Below, piece after piece: positions 42,455-52,591 of a DNA stretch of 64,000 nt. This DNA is from Pirellula sp. (GTDB taxonomy: Bacteria; Planctomycetota; Planctomycetia; Pirellulales; PNKZ01), in NCBI GenBank assembly GCA_013822735.1, contig PNKZ01000018.1, positions 1 to 64,000 of the forward strand, read 5' to 3'. The notes beneath the pieces are model-generated. The model did not search any database, had not been told where the DNA came from, and was given only the letters and a program-made list of their open reading frames with translations. Made by a program: the position numbers and the translations under genes. Position 1 is the first letter of the stretch. Each line of letters starts with the position of its first letter.

Positions 42455-43576
42455 ATGGAAACCATGCTTCAATTTGGCGCCGGGCGCTTCCTGCGAGCGT
42501 TCGTCGATCGCTTCGTACAACATGCCAACGACGCCGGGCAGAATGTCGGCCAAGTCGTCGTCGTGCAATCGACCGCCGGATCGCGCGCCGAAAAACTCGG
42601 TGCCGGCGGATTTCACGTCGTCGTACGCGGCTATGAGAACGGTGATCTCATCGATCGGGTCGAGCCGGTGAAGAGCGTCAGTCGCGCGCTCGTGGCCGCC
42701 GAGGCGTGGCCCGTCGTGTTGCAGTTGGCCGCCTCGCCCGACCTGCGCACCATCGTGAGCAACGCCACCGAGGCCGGCTACGTGCTCGACGACGAAGACA
42801 CGATCGAGCTCTTAAAGCAAATTGCGCAGCCGCCGCGCACGCTCCCCGGCAAGCTCACGCAAGTGCTCTGGACGCGCTACCAAGCCGGCCTCCCCGCGCC
42901 GACGCTGCTGCCGTGCGAACTCATCGAGCGCAATGCGAAGAAGCTTTCGGAACTTGTGGTGAAGCAAGCCGAACGCTGGGAGTTACCGCCGGCCTTTCGC
43001 ACTTGGGTGCTTGATCGCTGCCTCTGGTTGAACAACTTGGTCGACTGCATGGTGACGCCGCCCCCCCCCGACCATCCGCTCACGGCGACCGACCCGCTTT
43101 TCGCTTCGGCCGAGCCGTACGCACTGTGGGCGATCGAGAAGCCGGTCGGTCGCGACGTAACGCTCTTCAAGCACCCGGCGATTCGCATCGTCGACGATCT
43201 GCAGCCGTTCTACTTGCGAAAAGTGCGCATCTTGAACGGACTGCATTCCGCGATGGTCGCCAAGTTTCTGCCGGCCGGCTTTGAAACGGTGCAAGACGTG
43301 TTGCGCAACGCCGCCGCCGTGCGCTGGGTGCGGGCTCTGCTCTTCGAAGAGATCGTGCCGACGATCGCCTACCGCTTCGACGACGTCACTGCATTTGCCG
43401 ACGAAACGTTCGACCGGCTGCGCAACCCGTTCATGCGGCATCGGCTGGGCGACATCGCCCTGAACCACGCGGCGAAAGCCCAAGTGCGGCTTAAGCCGAC
43501 CCACGACGAATACGTAAAACTCTTCGGCGTGCAGCCGAAAAAGCTGGCCGAAGCGCTCGCGTGGCAACCGCGGTAG
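42455..43576 (+). CDS. Mannitol dehydrogenase/tagaturonate reductase family oxidoreductase
   Basis: 373 aa. NAD-dependent polyol or hexonate dehydrogenase. N-terminal nucleotide-binding pattern LQFGAGRFLRAFVDRF, middle VSNATEAGY, and the C-terminal catalytic segment with the KVRILNGLHSAM Lys/Asn/His residues characteristic of the family (UxaB- and UxuB-like). The most similar named activity is reduction of tagaturonate to altronate, but substrate is not certain. A nine-C run lies at 43061-43069 inside the gene without disrupting it. It is followed by a sugar isomerase gene, consistent with uronate catabolism. Confidence 0.82.
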   Translation: METMLQFGAGRFLRAFVDRFVQHANDAGQNVGQVVVVQSTAGSRAEKLGAGGFHVVVRGYENGDLIDRVEPVKSVSRALVAAEAWPVVLQLAASPDLRTIVSNATEAGYVLDDEDTIELLKQIAQPPRTLPGKLTQVLWTRYQAGLPAPTLLPCELIERNAKKLSELVVKQAERWELPPAFRTWVLDRCLWLNNLVDCMVTPPPPDHPLTATDPLFASAEPYALWAIEKPVGRDVTLFKHPAIRIVDDLQPFYLRKVRILNGLHSAMVAKFLPAGFETVQDVLRNAAAVRWVRALLFEEIVPTIAYRFDDVTAFADETFDRLRNPFMRHRLGDIALNHAAKAQVRLKPTHDEYVKLFGVQPKKLAEALAWQPR

Positions 43577-43596
43577 TTGCGTCCTATGGTTTGCGC

Positions 43597-43621
43597 GCGG
43601 AGTCAAGCTCCGCGGCTAAAT
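43597..43621. repeat. TTTAGCC hairpin repeat, inverted copy
   Basis: GCGGAG-TCAAG-CTCCGC followed by GGCTAAAT; member of the family at 3229, 19762, 23114 and 38679. Confidence 0.6.
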
Positions 43622-43663
43622 GGACTTGTTCCAACTCATCACTCATCACTCGCCACTTCCCCC

Positions 43664-44485
43664 ATGATTCGCTCCGCAGTCACCATTAGTCTCGTCAACG
43701 AAGCGCGCGGTGGGCCGTTTGTGTTTTGGGACAATCTCGCCGCCGGCGTCCGCAAAGCCGCCGAGCTCGGGTACGACGCCGTCGAGCTCTTCGCGCCGTC
43801 GGCCGACGCCGTCGATCCGCAGACGCTCAAGCAACTGCTGGTCGATCACAAGCTCACGCTCGCAGCCGTCGGCACCGGCGCCGGTTGGGTCCGCGGCAAG
43901 CTCCATCTCACGTTGCCCGACGCCGCAAAGCGGGCCGAAGCGCGGGCATTCATTAAGTCGATCATCGATCTCGGCGGACCGCTCGGCGCGCCGGCGATCA
44001 TCGGCTCGATGCAAGGTCGGCACTCGGTCGACGGCGTCGACCAACCGACGGCTCGCGCTTGGCTCGTCGAGGCGCTTGAGGAACTCGGCGACTATGCCCG
44101 GCAGTACGCGACGCCGTTAATCTACGAACCGCTCAATCGGTACGAGACCAACATGGTCAACACGGTCGAGCAGGGGGTCGCGCTGTTGAAGTCGCTGAAG
44201 ACTCGCAACGTGCTGCTCTTGGCCGACTTGTTCCACATGAACATCGAAGAAGTCGACACGGCCGCGGCCCTGCGCGCCGGGCGCGGCTACATCGGTCATG
44301 TCCACTTCGTCGACAGCAATCGCCGTCCGGCGGGCGACGGCCATATCAACTTCGCGCCGATCGCCGCCGCGCTGGAAGAAATCGGCTACGATCGCTACGC
44401 CTCGGCCGAAGCGCTGCCGTGGCCCGACAGCGACGCCGCGGCAAAGCAAACGATTGCCGCGTTTAAGAAGTACTTTCGCCGATAA
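43664..44485 (+). CDS. Sugar phosphate isomerase/epimerase (xylose isomerase-like TIM barrel)
   Basis: 273 aa. AP-endonuclease-2-like barrel that isomerises or epimerises sugars. Metal ligands appear at the usual places: Glu in IYEPLNRYE, Asp/His in LADLFHMNIEE, His in GHVHFVDSNRR, and Glu in ASAEALPWP. The active-site layout is close to hydroxypyruvate isomerase/D-tagatose 3-epimerase relatives. The gene is 87 bp after the sugar-acid dehydrogenase, on the same strand, so a shared catabolic pathway is likely. Confidence 0.85.
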   Translation: MIRSAVTISLVNEARGGPFVFWDNLAAGVRKAAELGYDAVELFAPSADAVDPQTLKQLLVDHKLTLAAVGTGAGWVRGKLHLTLPDAAKRAEARAFIKSIIDLGGPLGAPAIIGSMQGRHSVDGVDQPTARAWLVEALEELGDYARQYATPLIYEPLNRYETNMVNTVEQGVALLKSLKTRNVLLLADLFHMNIEEVDTAAALRAGRGYIGHVHFVDSNRRPAGDGHINFAPIAAALEEIGYDRYASAEALPWPDSDAAAKQTIAAFKKYFRR

Positions 44486-44487
44486 AG

Positions 44488-46143
44488 TTAGTTCGCCGAA
44501 AGAGTTCCGCCGGCGTCGTTCACCTTCTTGATCACTTCTTCCTTGCTGAAGTTCGGCGGGAGCTTCTTCGGGTCGAAGTTGGCTTCGAGTTCGCTATAGG
44601 TCGGCGCGGGGCTTTCGACGCCGCCGGCCGGCACTTCTCCCTTGGCCGTCCAGACGATGGCGTTCAGCACGACCTTGCGGAAGCTCGGGGCACCCCAGTT
44701 CCAGTGGTCGTGGCCGCCGGTGAAGCCGAATCCACGGCCGCCCCCTTCATTCTCCGAGGCCCAAGCCACGTGTTGAATCTCGCCCGCCGCCACGGCCTTG
44801 CGCACGGCCGGGTTGCCGCTGTGTGCGCCGTCGGGGCGCGAGAGCGTTTCCGGGCCGGGCAGCGCCGAAAGAATCGGCGTTACGCCTTTCATCTCCGGAC
44901 GAAAGCGCATGTGGTAGTACCATTCGTCGTTGATTGCGAACGGCTTCACGCCGCGCGAAATCGGATGATCCGGAAACGTTTCAAACTTCGCGGTCCAGTG
45001 CGGGTTCACCGACCAATTGGCTTCGAAGTAGCCGCCGATCCAATCAAGAAACTTGTCCCCCGGCTTGCCCGCCTCGACTTCCACGCCATAGTGCACGCAC
45101 ACAATGCCGACACCTTTCTTCGCCAAGGCGTCGACTGCGTCCAGGTGCGGGACGACCATGTGATTCTTGCCGCCGTCGCAATACATCACGATGGCGTCGG
45201 CACCGTCAAACGCGCCGGCTTCGGTCGGCCAGCCGTTGCGGTGGACGACGGTCTTGTATTGCGGCAGGGCCTTCTCCAATTCCATCGCGAGGAGCAAGCA
45301 GCCTGCATTGTGTTCGTGCGTGCCGTACGGATGGCTCGGCTTGCCGGCGACGAACACGATCTTCTTCGCGGCGGGCGCGACCGCGTCGGCTCCTTGGCTG
45401 CCGGAAACTTTTGTTTCGCCGGCGTGCAAATTCTTGATCCGAATATTACGGAACCGCACCGTCATCGGCGGGCCGGCATGGAGTTGCAGAGCGAGCAGGC
45501 CGTTCTTCTTCCCCTTCTCAGCATCTTCATCCGTCACGTCGACGGTCGTGACGCCGTTGATCTTGTGAATCAGGTGATTTCCTTGAGCGATGATCGTGTA
45601 GTCGTTCCAGTCGTTCGGCTTCACCGCGGCGACGATTTCCTTCTCGTCGACCGTCTGACCGACGACTTCCGGCTTGCCGCCGGCGGGAATCTTCACCTTG
45701 GTGCCGCGGTTTGCGAGGATGCCGCGACCTTTCTCTTCATAGAGAATGCCGGAGTACTTGCTGTCGCCTGCGGCGAAGTCGGCCTGATAGCCCTTGATCA
45801 CCCATTTGTTGTCGGCCAATTCTTCGCTGCGGTACTGAATGCCCGAGTTACCGCCGTCCATGCGGATTTGGAGGCGCAGTTCGAAGTCGCCGACGGTGCC
45901 GCCGCGCCAAATGAGAAACGTGTTTCCCTTGGTCGGATGCTCGGCCGTCGTACGACCGGTGATTGAGCCGCCGTCTTCGACGCTCCAGAACTCCGGATTT
46001 CCTTCCCAACCTTCGAGCGTCTTCCCGTTGAAGAGCCAACGAAACCCTTCGCTTGCTTCATCCGCGCGGGCGGAGCCGGCCGGGAGCACCGAAGCGACGA
46101 ACAGCGTAAGGAGCGACGCAAATGAGACGAGATGGTTCCGCAT
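44488..46143 (-). CDS. Exported DUF1080 (keto-disaccharide hydrolase-like) and ThuA fusion
   Basis: 551 aa from ATG 46143 with signal peptide (MRNHLVSFASLLTLFVASVL). Residues about 30-240 are a DUF1080/3-keto-disaccharide hydrolase-like beta sandwich (FRWLFNGKTLEGWEG, GNSGIQYRS). Residues about 265-520 are a ThuA-like Rossmann-type domain (IVFVAGKPSHPYGTHEHNAG, HYGVEVEAG, GGHDHWNWG), which in other bacteria works on 3-keto-sugars. The fusion places both steps of 3-keto-oligosaccharide processing in one periplasmic protein. It is divergent from the pentaheme gene, with a 372-bp gap showing only a CAGGGGGA inverted pair and no gene. Confidence 0.87.
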   Translation of the reverse strand: MRNHLVSFASLLTLFVASVLPAGSARADEASEGFRWLFNGKTLEGWEGNPEFWSVEDGGSITGRTTAEHPTKGNTFLIWRGGTVGDFELRLQIRMDGGNSGIQYRSEELADNKWVIKGYQADFAAGDSKYSGILYEEKGRGILANRGTKVKIPAGGKPEVVGQTVDEKEIVAAVKPNDWNDYTIIAQGNHLIHKINGVTTVDVTDEDAEKGKKNGLLALQLHAGPPMTVRFRNIRIKNLHAGETKVSGSQGADAVAPAAKKIVFVAGKPSHPYGTHEHNAGCLLLAMELEKALPQYKTVVHRNGWPTEAGAFDGADAIVMYCDGGKNHMVVPHLDAVDALAKKGVGIVCVHYGVEVEAGKPGDKFLDWIGGYFEANWSVNPHWTAKFETFPDHPISRGVKPFAINDEWYYHMRFRPEMKGVTPILSALPGPETLSRPDGAHSGNPAVRKAVAAGEIQHVAWASENEGGGRGFGFTGGHDHWNWGAPSFRKVVLNAIVWTAKGEVPAGGVESPAPTYSELEANFDPKKLPPNFSKEEVIKKVNDAGGTLSAN

Positions 46144-46515
46144 GGCGAACAATTCTCCGAAGCTGCAGGGTCGTTCGTCGTACGGCGGTGAGCCCGATGG
46201 GCGGCCGTGCGACGCGGGGAGGGCGTGCGTAAAGAGCCGAGTTTTCTCGGCCGGAAACAGCGAGAATAGTCGTCGGCACAGGGGGAGTCAAACGCCGCAA
46301 CGACGCCTGAGGCCTGCGTCGGCGACTTGAGTGAATTCAGTCCCCCTGCGCAGACTGCCGCCGGCCGCTGTTCCCGGCCGTGGCAGCTGACTAGACTGGC
46401 AGGACTTGCCTCCCGCCCGAATGTTCCCGCCTTCCGTCGGTCGTCGCTCCGCAATCGTTGCCGCGCCGATCCGTCTTTCTTCCTCCGACTTCGACTTGCA
46501 TTCGAACTACCGCGC

Positions 46516-49404
46516 ATGAAATCTCTCTGTACGCTCGCCCTCGCTTGCGTTCTGACATCGTCCCTCTGGGCCGCCGCGCCGGAAGAAAAGGCCCGCACTT
46601 CGAGGGCGATCGTCCCGAAGCCGACCGATGCTCCGAAGGTCCCGGTCGGCAAAGGGCCCGACCATGCGCTCGTTGCGGCATATGAACGGTTTCACGCCGC
46701 GAAAACCTCGGGCCTCGACGAAGGGGGCCGGCTGCTGCTTGGCGACCTGAATTGCACGAGCTGCCATGCCGTCCCCGGCGGGCTCGGCGATTGGGTGAAC
46801 GTGAAGAAGGCGCCGCTGCTGACCACGGTCGGCGATCGTGTGCGTCCGGAATGGATTCGCGCCTATTTGATGGGCCCGCAACATATTAAGCCCGGCACGA
46901 CGATGCCGGACTTGTTCGTCGACTTGGCGCGTAACGACAAGATCCATCGCGTGGAAGCGTTGACGCATTTCCTCGCTTCGACGGCGACCGAAGCGCAGAC
47001 CGACGCCTTCTTCGACGGCGGCGCGATTAAGCGCGGCGAGACACAATTCCACGAACTCGGCTGCGCGGCCTGCCACAATTCGCAAAAGTCCGGCGCGAAG
47101 CCGGTGCCGTTTGCCGTGCCGCTCGGGGTGCCGGCCGCCAAATATACGCACGCCTCGCTCGCCGCGTTCCTGCGCGATCCGCTGCAGGTCCGCCCTTCCG
47201 GGCGCATGCCGGGCCTGAACCTCAACGAACAAGACGCCTCGGACATCGCCGCCTACTTCCTTAAGGGAACGAAGGCCGACCCGAACCTCAACTACACCTA
47301 CTACGAAGGCAAGTGGGAGCGGCTGCCGAAGTTCGACCAGATGAAGCCGGTCGCGTCGGGCACTTCGGCCGGCTTCGATGTTTCCGTCGCCAAGCAAAAG
47401 AACAACTTCGGCCTCCGCTTCGAGGCATATCTCACGCTCACGAAAGAAGAGCGTTGCGTGTTTCGACTGAAGAGCGACGACGGCGCGAAACTCTACATCG
47501 ACGACATTCTGATTTGCGACTACGACGGCATCCATCCGGCCGGTGAAAAGGAAGCGAAAGCCTCGCTGAAGCCGGGCGTGCATCGGGTTGTCGTAGAATA
47601 CTTCGACGCCGGAGGACAAGTGGAACTGGCGGCCGACGTGCGCTTCGCCGGCAAGCAGGCCTGGCAGAGCCTGGCCACCTTTCTCACCCTCACTGCCGAC
47701 GCGAAGCCGAAATCGACTCAAAGCGAATTTAAGATCGACCCGAAGCTGGCGATCGAAGGAAAACGGATCTTTGAGAACTCCGGCTGCGCCTCGTGCCACG
47801 AGCTGAAGCAAAACGACAAAAAGCTCGCTTCGACGTTGAAGCCGCCTGCGCTGAAGGACCTGCGGCTGGGCGAGGGATGCATCGCGAGCGCCGAAAGCGG
47901 CAAGCGCGGCGCTTCGGCCGTACCCCGTTATGCGTTGTCGCCGGGCCAGCAGAAGTCGCTCGATGCGGCAATCACTTGGGCCAAAGCCTCGGCCGACTCG
48001 AAACCGCAACCTTCGGCGAAGCAGCGCATGGCCCATACGTTCGCCGCGCTCAACTGCTACGCCTGCCATCAGCGCGACGGCGTCGGCGGCGTCGACCCGA
48101 ATAAGACCGAGGACCTCGACGACGACGGTGTTCCGGATCGCGATCCGACTTCGGAACTGTTGAGCCCGTTGTTCGTCGGCACGACGCCCGAGATGGGAGA
48201 CGAAGGTCGCCTCCCGCCGCGGCTCGACGGCGTCGGCGCGAAGCTGACCGAAGCGTATCTCAAGCATGTGCTCGACAAGGGCTCGAAGGATCGGCCGTAC
48301 GTAAAGACCATGATGCCGCGCTTCGGCGGCGGCAACGTCTTGCCGCTGGTGCCGCTGCTCGCGCAGCTCGATAAGCCGATCGACGCCAAACTTGCGCCGC
48401 TTGCCGGACCCGAGGCCCGCACGAAGGCCGACGGCCGGATGCTGGTCGGCACCAAGGGCTTCGGCTGCGTGAAGTGCCACATGTTCGACAAACAAAAGGC
48501 CGAAGGGATTCAGGGGATCGATCTGACGATCGTCACGAAGCGCGTCCGGCCGGAATGGTTTGTGAAGTACGTGATGGACCCGCAATCGCTCCGGCCCGGC
48601 ACGCGTATGCCGACGATCTTCCCGAGCGGCGTGAGTCCGCTAAAGGAAACGCTCGGCGGCGATCCGGCGCAACAGGTGGCGGCGATGTGGAGCTTCCTGA
48701 GCGACGGCAACAAGGCGGCGGTGCCGATCGGCGTGGGTGGGCAGCCGATCGAACTGGTCGCCGATAAAGAGCCGGTGATCTATCGCAACTTTATCCAAGG
48801 GGCGGGCGTCCGCGCGATCGGCGTCGGCTACCCGCAGAAGGTGAACCTCGCGTTCGACGCCGACGAGTTGCGCCCGGCGCTTCTTTGGCACGGCGCGTTT
48901 ATCGACGCCGCCAAACATTGGACCGGTCGCGGTTCCGGCTTCCAAGGTCCGCTCGGCGACGAAGTGCTCACGCTCGCGCCGGGCCCGAACTTCGCCAAGC
49001 TCAAGGACGACAAAGAGCCGTGGCCGACGAAGACGGCTCGCGAACTCGGCTACCGCTTCCTTGGTTACACGCTCAACGAAAGTCGGCGGCCGATCTTCGA
49101 ATATTCGCTCATCGGCGATAACGCCGTGGTAGACGATTGTCAGCCAGTCGCCGGGAAGCGTCCCGGCATGCTACGGAAGATTTCGCTGCCGAGCGGCAAC
49201 GCCGGCCTCTGGTTCCGTGCGGCCGTTGCGAAATCGATCAAGCCGCTTGCGGACGATTGGTACGAAATTGACGGGCTCTACCGGATGCGCGTCACCTGCG
49301 GCGAGTCGCGCCCGGTCGTACGTTCCGGCTCGCAAGGGCAGGAGCTCATTATCAGTGCGACGGCCACGAAAGGCGTAACGCTCACGCAGGAGTTTGCTTG
49401 GTAG
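46516..49404 (+). CDS. Exported multiheme c-type cytochrome with PA14 domain
   Basis: 962 aa with signal peptide (MKSLCTLALACVLTSSLWAAA). Five CxxCH motifs: C80, C183, C424, C514 and C651, so up to five hemes. Between the second and third is a PA14-like domain (about 250-395, YYEGKWERLP ... FRLKSDDGAKLYIDDILICD), often carbohydrate-binding. The C-terminal 300 residues are beta-rich without Cys. It likely passes electrons from periplasmic sugar dehydrogenases, including the propeller protein encoded next. Start was chosen at the signal-peptide ATG; the preceding in-frame stretch lies in the intergenic region. Confidence 0.87.
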   Translation: MKSLCTLALACVLTSSLWAAAPEEKARTSRAIVPKPTDAPKVPVGKGPDHALVAAYERFHAAKTSGLDEGGRLLLGDLNCTSCHAVPGGLGDWVNVKKAPLLTTVGDRVRPEWIRAYLMGPQHIKPGTTMPDLFVDLARNDKIHRVEALTHFLASTATEAQTDAFFDGGAIKRGETQFHELGCAACHNSQKSGAKPVPFAVPLGVPAAKYTHASLAAFLRDPLQVRPSGRMPGLNLNEQDASDIAAYFLKGTKADPNLNYTYYEGKWERLPKFDQMKPVASGTSAGFDVSVAKQKNNFGLRFEAYLTLTKEERCVFRLKSDDGAKLYIDDILICDYDGIHPAGEKEAKASLKPGVHRVVVEYFDAGGQVELAADVRFAGKQAWQSLATFLTLTADAKPKSTQSEFKIDPKLAIEGKRIFENSGCASCHELKQNDKKLASTLKPPALKDLRLGEGCIASAESGKRGASAVPRYALSPGQQKSLDAAITWAKASADSKPQPSAKQRMAHTFAALNCYACHQRDGVGGVDPNKTEDLDDDGVPDRDPTSELLSPLFVGTTPEMGDEGRLPPRLDGVGAKLTEAYLKHVLDKGSKDRPYVKTMMPRFGGGNVLPLVPLLAQLDKPIDAKLAPLAGPEARTKADGRMLVGTKGFGCVKCHMFDKQKAEGIQGIDLTIVTKRVRPEWFVKYVMDPQSLRPGTRMPTIFPSGVSPLKETLGGDPAQQVAAMWSFLSDGNKAAVPIGVGGQPIELVADKEPVIYRNFIQGAGVRAIGVGYPQKVNLAFDADELRPALLWHGAFIDAAKHWTGRGSGFQGPLGDEVLTLAPGPNFAKLKDDKEPWPTKTARELGYRFLGYTLNESRRPIFEYSLIGDNAVVDDCQPVAGKRPGMLRKISLPSGNAGLWFRAAVAKSIKPLADDWYEIDGLYRMRVTCGESRPVVRSGSQGQELIISATATKGVTLTQEFAW

Positions 49405-49466
49405 CCGTAGCTTACTCGCGGCGCTCGATACATCTTTCCGACATCCAGACTTTTTGAACCGATACC

Positions 49467-50960
49467 ATGCAACGCCTTTTCTTTCTTTCGCTACTGCTCG
49501 CCCTAGCAACTCCGTTTGCGGCCCGCGCCGCCGACGCGCCGAAGCCGCCGGCCGGTCCGACGGAAGCGGACTATTATCCGCTCACGACGTTGCCCCTGCC
49601 GAAAGACGTCGTCTTGGAAATTGGCGCGATCGAGCTGTTGCCGAAGGATCGCATCGCCTTCTCGACGCGGCGCGGCGATATCTATCTCGTCGACGGCGCG
49701 TACGACCCGCAACCGTCGGCCGACAAGCTGAAGTTCACGCTGTTCGCTTCCGGCTTGCACGAGGTGCTCGGGCTCGTTTACCGCGATGGCGCCCTCTATG
49801 CCACGCAGCGGGGCGAGATGACGAAGCTCACCGATAAAGACGGCGACGGTCGGGCCGACGAGTTCCGCACGTTCGCCGACGGTTGGGGAATCAACGGCGA
49901 CTACCACGAGTACGCCTTCGGCAGCGCTCCGGACAAGAACGGCGACATGTGGGTCGTGCTCTGCCTCACCGGCTCGTTCAACAGCGCCAGCAAGTTCCGC
50001 GGTTGGGCGCTGCGCATTACGCCCGAGGGGAAAGTGATTCCGACGACCTCCGGCATTCGCTCTCCCGGCGGCATCGGCCTGAACGCCGAAGGGGAAATGT
50101 TCTACACCGATAACCAAGGCCCTTGGAACGGCTCGTGCGTGCTCAAGCATTTGGTGCCGGGAAAGTTCGTCGGGCATCCCGCGAGCTTTGCTTGGTATGG
50201 CGACGCGCCGAAAATGGGAAAAGTTCCGCAGGAACCGGAGAGCGGCAGCCGTTGGGCCGCGGAGCTGAAGAAGATCCCGGAGCTCGTGCCGCCGGCCTGT
50301 TGGTTTCCGTACCCGAAGATGGGGCAATCGGCCTCCGGCATCGTGTGCGACCTGAGCGGCGGCAAGTTCGGGCCGTTTGCCGAGCAACTGTTCGTCGGCG
50401 ATCAATCGCATAGCACGATCATGCGCGTCGCTTTGGAGAAAGTGAACGGCGCTTACCAAGGGGCCTGCTTCCCGTTTCGCCAAGGGTTCGCCTCCGGCAC
50501 GCTCGCCATGCGTGAAGACGCCGAAGGACGGATGTTTGTCGGCGGTACGAATCGCGGCTGGGGCTCGCGCGGCACGGCGCCTTTTGCATTGGAACGCATG
50601 CAGTGGACCGGCAAGACGCCGTTTGAAGTGCACCACATGAAAGCGCTGCCCGACGGCTTTGAGCTCGTGTTCACCGAGCCGGTCGATCCGAAGACCGCCG
50701 GCGACGTGAAGTCGTACTTCATGAAGACCTACACGTATATCTATCAGTCGTCGTACGGTAGCCCGGAAGTCGACCACACCGAGCCGGCGATCACGAAGGC
50801 CGAAGTATCGCAGGACGGCAAGAGCGTACGGCTCACGATCGACAAGCTCGTCGAAGGGCATGTTCACGAACTCACGATGGCCGGCGTTCGCAACCAGGCC
50901 GCCTTGCCGCTCTTGCACGCCGAAGCGTACTACACGCTGAACTACATTCCGAAGAAGTAA
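49467..50960 (+). CDS. Exported PQQ sugar dehydrogenase-like beta-propeller protein
   Basis: 497 aa with signal peptide ([21 protein letters not shown]). Propeller repeats include [59 protein letters not shown], and [13 protein letters not shown]. The layout matches soluble glucose/aldose dehydrogenase-like propellers of planctomycetes. No heme motif. It follows the multiheme gene by 62 bp, consistent with a dehydrogenase-cytochrome pair in the periplasm. Cofactor use is not visible from sequence. Confidence 0.8.
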   Translation: MQRLFFLSLLLALATPFAARAADAPKPPAGPTEADYYPLTTLPLPKDVVLEIGAIELLPKDRIAFSTRRGDIYLVDGAYDPQPSADKLKFTLFASGLHEVLGLVYRDGALYATQRGEMTKLTDKDGDGRADEFRTFADGWGINGDYHEYAFGSAPDKNGDMWVVLCLTGSFNSASKFRGWALRITPEGKVIPTTSGIRSPGGIGLNAEGEMFYTDNQGPWNGSCVLKHLVPGKFVGHPASFAWYGDAPKMGKVPQEPESGSRWAAELKKIPELVPPACWFPYPKMGQSASGIVCDLSGGKFGPFAEQLFVGDQSHSTIMRVALEKVNGAYQGACFPFRQGFASGTLAMREDAEGRMFVGGTNRGWGSRGTAPFALERMQWTGKTPFEVHHMKALPDGFELVFTEPVDPKTAGDVKSYFMKTYTYIYQSSYGSPEVDHTEPAITKAEVSQDGKSVRLTIDKLVEGHVHELTMAGVRNQAALPLLHAEAYYTLNYIPKK

Positions 50961-50977
50961 GGTGACGATCGCTCGCT

Positions 50978-51007
50978 TGCCGTTGCGCTTTGCGATTCGC
51001 TAAAATC
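50978..51007 (+). promoter_or_regulatory. Candidate promoter for toxin-antitoxin pair (TTGCCG-18-TAAAAT)
   Basis: TTGCCG (50978-50983), 18-bp spacer, TAAAAT (51002-51007), 36 bp before the antitoxin ATG. Confidence 0.5.
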
Positions 51008-51042
51008 GAAGCCGACCATTTTGTTTCGCGGAGTACACGATC

Positions 51043-51312
51043 ATGGCGACCGATCCTCACGGCGACGTACGGCAGTTCTACGACTTTCTCGGCGAACAAA
51101 TCCGTAGCGGCGTGCCTGTGACTCCGGAGAGTGCGATCGATCAATGGCGCTCGGAACATCCTCTCGACGTACTTGCGGAATTCGATTCCGAAGAAGAAGT
51201 GGCGATCATCGAGATGGCGCAAGAAGCGTTGGATGATATTGCGGCCGGCAAGAAGGGAATGCCCATCGAGGAGTTTCAGGCGGAAATGCGCAGACGATTC
51301 AACCTCAAGTAA
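51043..51312 (+). CDS. Putative antitoxin of ParE/RelE-type module
   Basis: 89 aa, acidic and helical. It ends with a short C-terminal helix (MPIEEFQAEMRRRFNLK) of the type that wraps around ParE/RelE toxins. No clear ribbon-helix-helix domain, so autoregulation may differ. It is 12 bp upstream of the toxin-like gene. The call comes from the gene pair rather than the sequence alone. Confidence 0.68.
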   Translation: MATDPHGDVRQFYDFLGEQIRSGVPVTPESAIDQWRSEHPLDVLAEFDSEEEVAIIEMAQEALDDIAAGKKGMPIEEFQAEMRRRFNLK

Positions 51313-51324
51313 GGGAATCGTCCG

Positions 51325-51654
51325 ATGGCCTTTTCCGTTGCGCTCGAAGGAATGGCGGTTGCCGACGTCGCCGCCGTGTTGCAATGGTTAACTGAGAAGT
51401 CGCCATGGGGCGCGGAAACGTGGAACAACGCTCTCAATGCCGCTTTGGAACAACTGAAGACTCAAGCCGACGGATACCCGCTGCTGCCAAAAAGCAAACG
51501 ACTTGGGATAACTTTGCGGATCGCGTTGTTCCACACGCCTCAAGGTCGCAACTATCAGCTTCTTTTCATCATCGACCAGGCACAACGACATGTTCGCGTG
51601 CTCCGTGTTCGCTCTCCTGGTCAGCGTCCGGTTCGTCGTCGTGACCTTCCTTAA
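51325..51654 (+). CDS. ParE/RelE superfamily toxin
   Basis: 109 aa. The family pattern is clear: N-terminal helix-turn (VAAVLQWLTEKSPWGAETWNNALNA), TQADGYPLLPKSKRLG, and the closing strands YQLLFIIDQAQRHVRVLRVRSPGQRP. RelE toxins cleave ribosome-bound mRNA, ParE toxins poison DNA gyrase; sequence alone does not separate them. The pair interrupts a carbohydrate gene cluster and may stabilise it. Confidence 0.85.
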   Translation: MAFSVALEGMAVADVAAVLQWLTEKSPWGAETWNNALNAALEQLKTQADGYPLLPKSKRLGITLRIALFHTPQGRNYQLLFIIDQAQRHVRVLRVRSPGQRPVRRRDLP

Positions 51655-51694
51655 CATTACCCGCTTCGCCCCTTCACTTCGTGAGACTCCCGCC

Positions 51695-52468
51695 ATGCTC
51701 CTGCGTCACGCCCTTTGCCTTAGTATCGCCCTGTCGCTCACCGCCGGTCTTCGCGCCGCGGACCCGAACGCTCTCTCGCCGGAAGAAAAGTCCGCCGGGT
51801 TCGAGCTGCTCTTCAACGGCACGGACCTCAATGGTTGGAAGCACGGCGGCAACTGGAAAGCGGCCGACGGTGCGATCACGCGTGAAGGGAAGGGGGGAAG
51901 CCTCGTCTACGACGTGAAGCAGGTGCCGGACGATTTCGAGCTCCGCTTCGAGTGGAAGGTCGCCCCGAAGAGCAACTCGGGCGTTTACTATCGCCCGGGC
52001 CAGTACGAATATCAGATTCTCGATAACGCGCTGCATGCCGACGGCAAGAATCCGCGCACCAGCGCCGCGTCGCTCTACTTCGCGATGGCCCCGAGCACGG
52101 ACGCCACGCGGCCGGTCGGCGAGTGGAACGAAGGGCGAATCGTCGCGAAGGGAACCGTCATCCAACATTGGCTCAACGGCAAGTCGGTCGTGGCCTTCGA
52201 CTACGCCGACCCAAAGTGGGCCAAGGAAGTGGAGACGCTCAACAAGCGGGGCGGCAAGGTCGCCGATCGCGGCGCGAAGCTGAGCCTGCAAGACCATGGC
52301 GATCCGGTTTGGTATCGCAGTGTGCGGATGCGCGCGATTCCGGCCGATGAGAAGGTCGAAGCCGATCCGAGCTATCAGCCGGCCGTGGTTTCCCCCGCAG
52401 TGGAAGCCGCGCAAAAGGCGAAGCTCGAAGGCATTCTGAAGAGGAGCCAACCGGCGGCGAAACCGTAA
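51695..52468 (+). CDS. Exported DUF1080 domain protein
   Basis: 257 aa with signal peptide (MLLRHALCLSIALSLTAGLRA). Single DUF1080/3-keto-disaccharide hydrolase-like beta sandwich: FELLFNGTDLNGWKH, KSNSGVYYRPGQYEYQILD, WNEGRIVAKG, HGDPVWYRSVRMR. A short Ala/Lys-rich tail follows. It is the second DUF1080 in this 12-kb cluster, so duplication or specialisation for different glycans is likely. Confidence 0.86.
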   Translation: MLLRHALCLSIALSLTAGLRAADPNALSPEEKSAGFELLFNGTDLNGWKHGGNWKAADGAITREGKGGSLVYDVKQVPDDFELRFEWKVAPKSNSGVYYRPGQYEYQILDNALHADGKNPRTSAASLYFAMAPSTDATRPVGEWNEGRIVAKGTVIQHWLNGKSVVAFDYADPKWAKEVETLNKRGGKVADRGAKLSLQDHGDPVWYRSVRMRAIPADEKVEADPSYQPAVVSPAVEAAQKAKLEGILKRSQPAAKP

Positions 52469-52542
52469 CCGCCCGCGATCGATCATTCATTGATCGGGCT
52501 CGATGTGACGAGCGTTTCGCGGTGGATAGAATAGGAGATTCA

Positions 52543-52565
52543 CGGCGCTCCGTCGCGGAGCGCCG
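52543..52565. repeat. CGGCGCTCCG/CGGAGCGCCG hairpin
   Basis: Perfect 10-bp stem with 3-nt loop between DUF1080 and DUF1549 genes, 26 bp before the latter ATG. No T tract; it may stabilise or block the leader. Confidence 0.6.
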
Positions 52566-52591
52566 GTTCTTCGCCTTTCGACTCGCCGTTT

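Noticed and set aside
43061-43069. Nine-C tract in the sugar-acid dehydrogenase as a phase-variation site
   Set aside because: The frame is intact across it, family alignment looks continuous, and a single tract is weak evidence.
46507-48585. Open frame of about 690 codons antisense to the pentaheme gene
   Set aside because: The opposite strand has five CxxCH motifs, a signal peptide and a PA14 domain; the antisense product shows no domain.
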